A stretch of 64,000 bases of DNA from Gracilibacillus dipsosauri (lineage in GTDB: Bacteria > Bacillota > Bacilli > Bacillales > Amphibacillaceae), in assembly GCF_003176895.1 (NCBI RefSeq), contig NZ_QGTD01000021.1:62001-126000 (forward strand), given 5' to 3'. Numbering within the stretch: position 1 is the first letter of the stretch; every line of letters begins with the position of its first letter. This document shows positions 60,518 to 64,000 of the stretch, one piece after another. Below the pieces are notes generated by a model. It searched no databases and was not told the DNA's origin. It saw only the letters and a program-made list of their open reading frames with translations. Made by a program: the position numbers and the translations under genes.

Positions 60518-62359
60518 TTATTTCTTTTTGGGTAAAACAATCCTTTTATACATTTGTACTGTCAATAAATAGTACAAGAAGTAAATAATAAGGAAAATAA
60601 CCACAGGAATCCAAAATTTTGTGAATGGTTCGATTAAAATAATGGAGAACATTTCCATTCCCACTAATACATGGACAAATCCGAGTAGGGCAGGGAATAA
60701 GAAGATCAAAAATAATTCTTTATGGATAGAATTGGATAATTTTTCTCTTCTCACCCCTATTTTGTTTAACATATGATATCTCTTTATATCAGCTGTGGCA
60801 CTGGATAGTAATTTAAACATTAGCACACTCGCCATCATCATAAGAAAAGCGACGCCTAGAAACAATCCCATAAAAATAGTCCCACTTGCAAGGTTTTTTA
60901 AGGAGGTATAAGTTTCTGATTTACTTCCAATCATGAGTGGCTTTTCTCCGGTGTACGCTTTTGCAAGATTAACATGTTTTTTATCTATCTGTTTTAATAT
61001 CTCGATATGATCAGTGAAGCTTTCCACTTTACCTAGTATTATTTGCTCCGCAGAAGCATTTAGCTGTTCAAAGCTTTGTTGATCAAGTATATAGAGTTCC
61101 CGTTCACCGAAAAGGCTAGGAGTTACCAAGAGTTCGGATCGGAAAGCCTCTAACCAATCTTCAGGAATTTCTCCTTGAGAATATTCGGGTTGACTTAGTG
61201 GTGTTGTTACTCTTTCCTCTACTGGTAATGCACTAGGATCATCACTATACGTTTTGATGGATGGTGGGCTGTTCTGTAAGTCATTTTTAAGAAAATAAAC
61301 GCCATCCTCTGTCACCTTGTAGCTATAACTGTTTTTTTCAATGAATTCCCAGCTCTCGATTTCACTTAATTCTTCCTCGGTCGGTTGATGAATGGTGACA
61401 TCATTTGCATGTACAAGAGATGCTTGAATAGCTGTATTGTGATAGAACGATAAGCCTGCAGCCATCGCCCCTAAACCTAACGCAATTAACATCGCAACCG
61501 TTCCAAGTACTTTTGTTAGCTGACTAATCCGAAATCGTAATTGAGCGAACGTGAAGGAATTTAGTCCTTTTTCATTGATAGAGCGAATTGATTTAACCCT
61601 TCTGATGAGAAAAGGTAACAATGCCATAAAGAAAAAGTAAGTTCCTGGTGTTACTGTAAATACAGCTACGATGACGCCAACATGTAGGAAGGTACCCATA
61701 TGAATCATCACATAGTATCCAATAGCTATGAGGAGCAATGAAATAAACGCTCCTATAGCCGTTTTCCATCCTTTTGATGTGAGAATATCCGCCTTTTGTT
61801 CAGAATGTAACAATTCCAATACCGTTTTCTTAGCTACTTTCCATGCATTGACCATTGCTGTTAATAGAAAAAGAATCACATAGAAAATAATAGTTGTTAT
61901 CAGAGAGGAAGGATAAAAAGGTTGAAATCCTTCTCCAGAGAAATTTAATTGATTCATGATCATTTTAGAAATGACTTCTGTGATTCCAACTCCAACAAAG
62001 AGACCGATGGCAAGAGAAATCATCCCTATCATTAGTGTCTCGATAAACATCATTTTTGTCACTTTGTTTTTCTTAGCTCCTAAGGTCATATACATTCCAA
62101 GCTCTTTTTGTCTTAATGACAAAATAAACGAAGTAGCATAGAAAATATAAAATATCGTGACAATCGCTAGGATAAAAGAACCCGCATGGAAGACGAACAC
62201 AATTGGGCTAATCAAGGCATTTTCTTCAAGAAATGTTTTATTCTGAGCGAGTGTTTGAAACATATAGAAAATAGCAATGGATATGGTAAGTCCAAACAAT
62301 AATACAAGATAATCCTTCCACATTTTTTTCATACTAGAGCTTAGTAGTTTAAAAAGCAT
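60518..62359 (-). CDS. BceB-type ABC permease (FtsX-like), peptide antibiotic resistance
   Basis: A 613-residue membrane protein with ten predicted helices. Four lie before residue 240, and a large extracellular domain (about 310-510) sits between helices 7 and 8, the hallmark of BceB/VraG permeases that detect or remove peptide antibiotics from lipid II cycle targets. SLRQKELGMYMTLGAKKNKV is the FtsX-type cytoplasmic motif. It follows its ATPase gene by 15 bases. The usual BceRS two-component genes are not adjacent, so control may come from elsewhere. Confidence 0.9.
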   Translation of the reverse strand: MLFKLLSSSMKKMWKDYLVLLFGLTISIAIFYMFQTLAQNKTFLEENALISPIVFVFHAGSFILAIVTIFYIFYATSFILSLRQKELGMYMTLGAKKNKVTKMMFIETLMIGMISLAIGLFVGVGITEVISKMIMNQLNFSGEGFQPFYPSSLITTIIFYVILFLLTAMVNAWKVAKKTVLELLHSEQKADILTSKGWKTAIGAFISLLLIAIGYYVMIHMGTFLHVGVIVAVFTVTPGTYFFFMALLPFLIRRVKSIRSINEKGLNSFTFAQLRFRISQLTKVLGTVAMLIALGLGAMAAGLSFYHNTAIQASLVHANDVTIHQPTEEELSEIESWEFIEKNSYSYKVTEDGVYFLKNDLQNSPPSIKTYSDDPSALPVEERVTTPLSQPEYSQGEIPEDWLEAFRSELLVTPSLFGERELYILDQQSFEQLNASAEQIILGKVESFTDHIEILKQIDKKHVNLAKAYTGEKPLMIGSKSETYTSLKNLASGTIFMGLFLGVAFLMMMASVLMFKLLSSATADIKRYHMLNKIGVRREKLSNSIHKELFLIFLFPALLGFVHVLVGMEMFSIILIEPFTKFWIPVVIFLIIYFLYYLLTVQMYKRIVLPKKK

Positions 62360-62374
62360 TTTCCTTCTCCTTCC

Positions 62375-63139
62375 TTATGACATCTCCAAGCTAGAGAATT
62401 CTGCTAATACATTTAATATTTCTTGATGAAAGGCTGCTTGATCACTTAGCCGATGGATTTCCTTATAGATTGTGCCATCGTGAATAAACAAAATTCTTTC
62501 GCAATAGCTGGCACTAAGAGGATCGTGTGTGACAAGCATGATGGAAACTTCATGATGGTCGTTTAGCTGTTTTAATGTTTCCATTAAGCTTCGGGCATTT
62601 TTGGAATCCAATGCACCTGTAGGTTCATCTGCGAGGATTATAGCTGGTTCATGAACGAGCGCTCTTGCTGCAGCAGTTCGTTGCTTTTGTCCCCCAGAAA
62701 CCGTAGCAGGATATTTTTCTAATATCTCGCTAATGCCTAGTTTATTGGCTACTTGTGTGACAAGTGGTTTAATTTTTTTAATAGAAATCCCTTGTAAGGA
62801 AAGAGGTAGGGCAATGTTTTCATAAATCGTTAAATTTTCTAATAAGTTAAAATCCTGAAAGATAAAACCTAACTGATCTGAACGAAAATCAGCTAACTCT
62901 TTTTGCTTCATCGAAGTAATATCTTTGCCCGCAATTTCAATGGTTCCAGATGATGCTGTATCAAGTGTGGATACGACGTTTAATAGAGTCGTCTTCCCAG
63001 CTCCTGAAGGGCCCATGATTCCAACAAATTCCCCCGGATAGATATCAAATGATACATCATCTAATGCTTTGAAGTTTGTTTCAGATTTTTTTCCAAATAT
63101 TTTTTGAACATTTTTTACATGTACAACGGATTGTTCCAT
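62375..63139 (-). CDS. BceA-type ABC ATPase
   Basis: A 254-residue ATPase with Walker A GPSGAGKTT, Q-loop FQDFNLLENLT, signature VSGGQKQR and Walker B IILADEPTGALD followed by the His switch VTHD. It powers the BceB-type permease encoded after it. ATG 63139 is chosen because AGGAGGGA is 7 bases upstream; the longer frame begins before that site. Such pairs give resistance to bacitracin-like or cationic peptides; the actual peptide is unknown. Confidence 0.93.
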   Translation of the reverse strand: MEQSVVHVKNVQKIFGKKSETNFKALDDVSFDIYPGEFVGIMGPSGAGKTTLLNVVSTLDTASSGTIEIAGKDITSMKQKELADFRSDQLGFIFQDFNLLENLTIYENIALPLSLQGISIKKIKPLVTQVANKLGISEILEKYPATVSGGQKQRTAAARALVHEPAIILADEPTGALDSKNARSLMETLKQLNDHHEVSIMLVTHDPLSASYCERILFIHDGTIYKEIHRLSDQAAFHQEILNVLAEFSSLEMS

Positions 63140-63240
63140 GTTTTTTCCCTCCTGTAACAATTTGCTGTTTCTATTGTAGACTAGCCCTTTATAGATTACC
63201 TATCGATTTTTCTTTCAAGTGTCTTACATTTTTGTAAGAA

Positions 63241-63271
63241 TAAAAAAGAAGCCATCTTAATCGATGACTCC
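63241..63271 (-). terminator. Terminator of the FusB-type gene
   Basis: GAAGCCATC and GATGACTCC-region arms (63248-63256, 63263-63271) pair with a G-U, and on the minus strand CTTCTTTTTT follows. Confidence 0.75.
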
Positions 63272-63907
63272 TTACTTCAAATTTTCTATAAATTGGTTTA
63301 ATTGTTTCCGGTCACTTAAATGACCATTACAAACTGCTGGATCCTTACAGATATAATTTCCTTTTTTGGAATAGGTTCCACGAATTTTGCCTTTCTTCTC
63401 ACTCGTAAATAACGATACTTCTTCAAGTCCATTGCAGATGGAACAGATTCCTTTATGTTGTGTGGTTTCTAAATAACCTTGCACACCTATGAATTTATCT
63501 TTGAAAGGTACGATCAAAAAGCTTTTATTTAATCCCTTGTCAAACCAACGAAGATAGACGGTTTCTTTAAAATCCAGCTCAGAAAGGTCAGGGGCTTTTA
63601 ATTTTTTTATTTTTGGGAAAAGCTTTCGAATCCTTTGCTCCGATATCTCAGGAAAAGGAATGACAAGTTCTTTCAGGGATAGAAGATATTCCTCCATATC
63701 CTCTTTATTTTTTAATTGTAAAATATGATCAATTCGATCTTTTTGTTCGGATGTTATTGACTCAAGATTTTCCGTTGCCTTTTCATATGCCATCGTCTTG
63801 GCTGCATCTTGTACATGCTTATCTGTAGTGGTGGATAATGCATTCACAATTGCTTTCGCTTGTTTTCGAATTAGATGGAATTGATCTACTGTAAGAAAAG
63901 CTTCCAT
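63272..63907 (-). CDS. FusB/FusC-type elongation factor G-binding protein
   Basis: A 211-residue protein: N-terminal helical domain (about 1-80) and a C-terminal treble-clef zinc finger with Cys ligands in GICSICNG and ICKDPAVC. FusB proteins bind EF-G and free it from the ribosome when fusidic acid traps it. Chromosomal homologues in Bacillaceae are common and need not give clinical-level resistance. ATG 63907 fits GAGGAGTG 6 bases upstream. The 75 bases beyond to the window end show no certain gene. Confidence 0.85.
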   Translation of the reverse strand: MEAFLTVDQFHLIRKQAKAIVNALSTTTDKHVQDAAKTMAYEKATENLESITSEQKDRIDHILQLKNKEDMEEYLLSLKELVIPFPEISEQRIRKLFPKIKKLKAPDLSELDFKETVYLRWFDKGLNKSFLIVPFKDKFIGVQGYLETTQHKGICSICNGLEEVSLFTSEKKGKIRGTYSKKGNYICKDPAVCNGHLSDRKQLNQFIENLK

Positions 63908-64000
63908 TGTTACCACACTCCTCATTTAAAGTGTAGCAAATATTGTGAGATGTAACTATGGAAAAAATACTCTTAGAGCAATTTTTCTTTTTTCTTGGCA

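Noticed and set aside
63272-63907. FusB-type gene as evidence of an acquired resistance island
   Set aside because: No mobile sequences flank it and base composition matches its neighbours; chromosomal homologues are common.
63958-64000. Start of a plus-strand gene at the window edge (ATG 63958)
   Set aside because: Weak ribosome site and only 14 codons visible; cannot be supported.

Overview
The window reads as chromosomal DNA of a low-GC Gram-positive bacterium, most likely a Bacillaceae member. The clues are AGGAGG-type ribosome binding sites, sigma-A promoters, cre sites, TPP and yybP-ykoY riboswitches, a BirA operator, BceAB and YesMN-type systems and an LPXTG surface protein. A halotolerant soil or saline genus (Gracilibacillus-like) is my inference from the BCCT carrier and the carbohydrate repertoire. 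No rRNA, tRNA, CRISPR array or prophage is visible.

Region by region: (1) 1-9.3 kb holds two PTS permeases, two Cys-type sulfatases without signal peptides, a LysR and an RpiR regulator. This looks like uptake of sulfated sugars with desulfation in the cytoplasm. (2) 9.5-21.7 kb is a beta-1,2-glucan (sophorooligosaccharide) locus. A GH94-type phosphorylase and a GH3 beta-glucosidase diverge from a binding protein, two permeases, a LacI regulator, an esterase and a third sulfatase. The divergent promoters each carry a GAAACGTTTC operator, and one carries a cre site. (3) 21.9-26.7 kb has a decayed MBL-fold gene, an Lrp regulator, an RpiR regulator with a GH4 glycosidase, and BrnQ. (4) 27-33.7 kb has a decayed sortase, TPP-controlled thiamine salvage (tenA, ylmB), a tandem repeat, an SDR, bioB and a BCCT carrier. 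(5) 33.9-39.4 kb is a lic/cel-type PTS operon (EIIB, EIIC, EIIA, GH1, LicR-like activator). (6) 39.6-45 kb has a tiny basic protein, an MFS exporter, a two-component system, three small membrane proteins and a Mn-riboswitch-controlled TerC gene. (7) 45.3-56 kb is a mannan locus: YesM/YesN-type sensor and regulator, Lpl-type importer, a cytoplasmic GH26 and a wall-anchored GH26. (8) 56-64 kb carries housekeeping and membrane genes, an internally deleted IS3-family element, BceAB and a FusB-type protein.

The shared theme is polysaccharide scavenging. Extracellular or imported glycans (beta-1,2-glucan, beta-glucosides, mannan, probably sulfated sugars) enter through PTS or ABC importers and are finished inside the cell by phosphorylase, glycosidases and sulfatases. 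Neither ABC importer has its own ATPase here, so a shared MsmX-type ATPase encoded elsewhere is implied. No sulfatase-maturing enzyme (FGE or anSME) lies in the window although three sulfatases need one.

The strongest leads are the decorated-glucan version of the beta-1,2-glucan locus, the EIICB permease whose extra N-terminal EIIB domain has Asp in place of the phosphorylated Cys, a 746-bp IS derivative sitting exactly in the loop of a terminator, two genes that seem to start with ATT, and several decayed genes left between intact operons.
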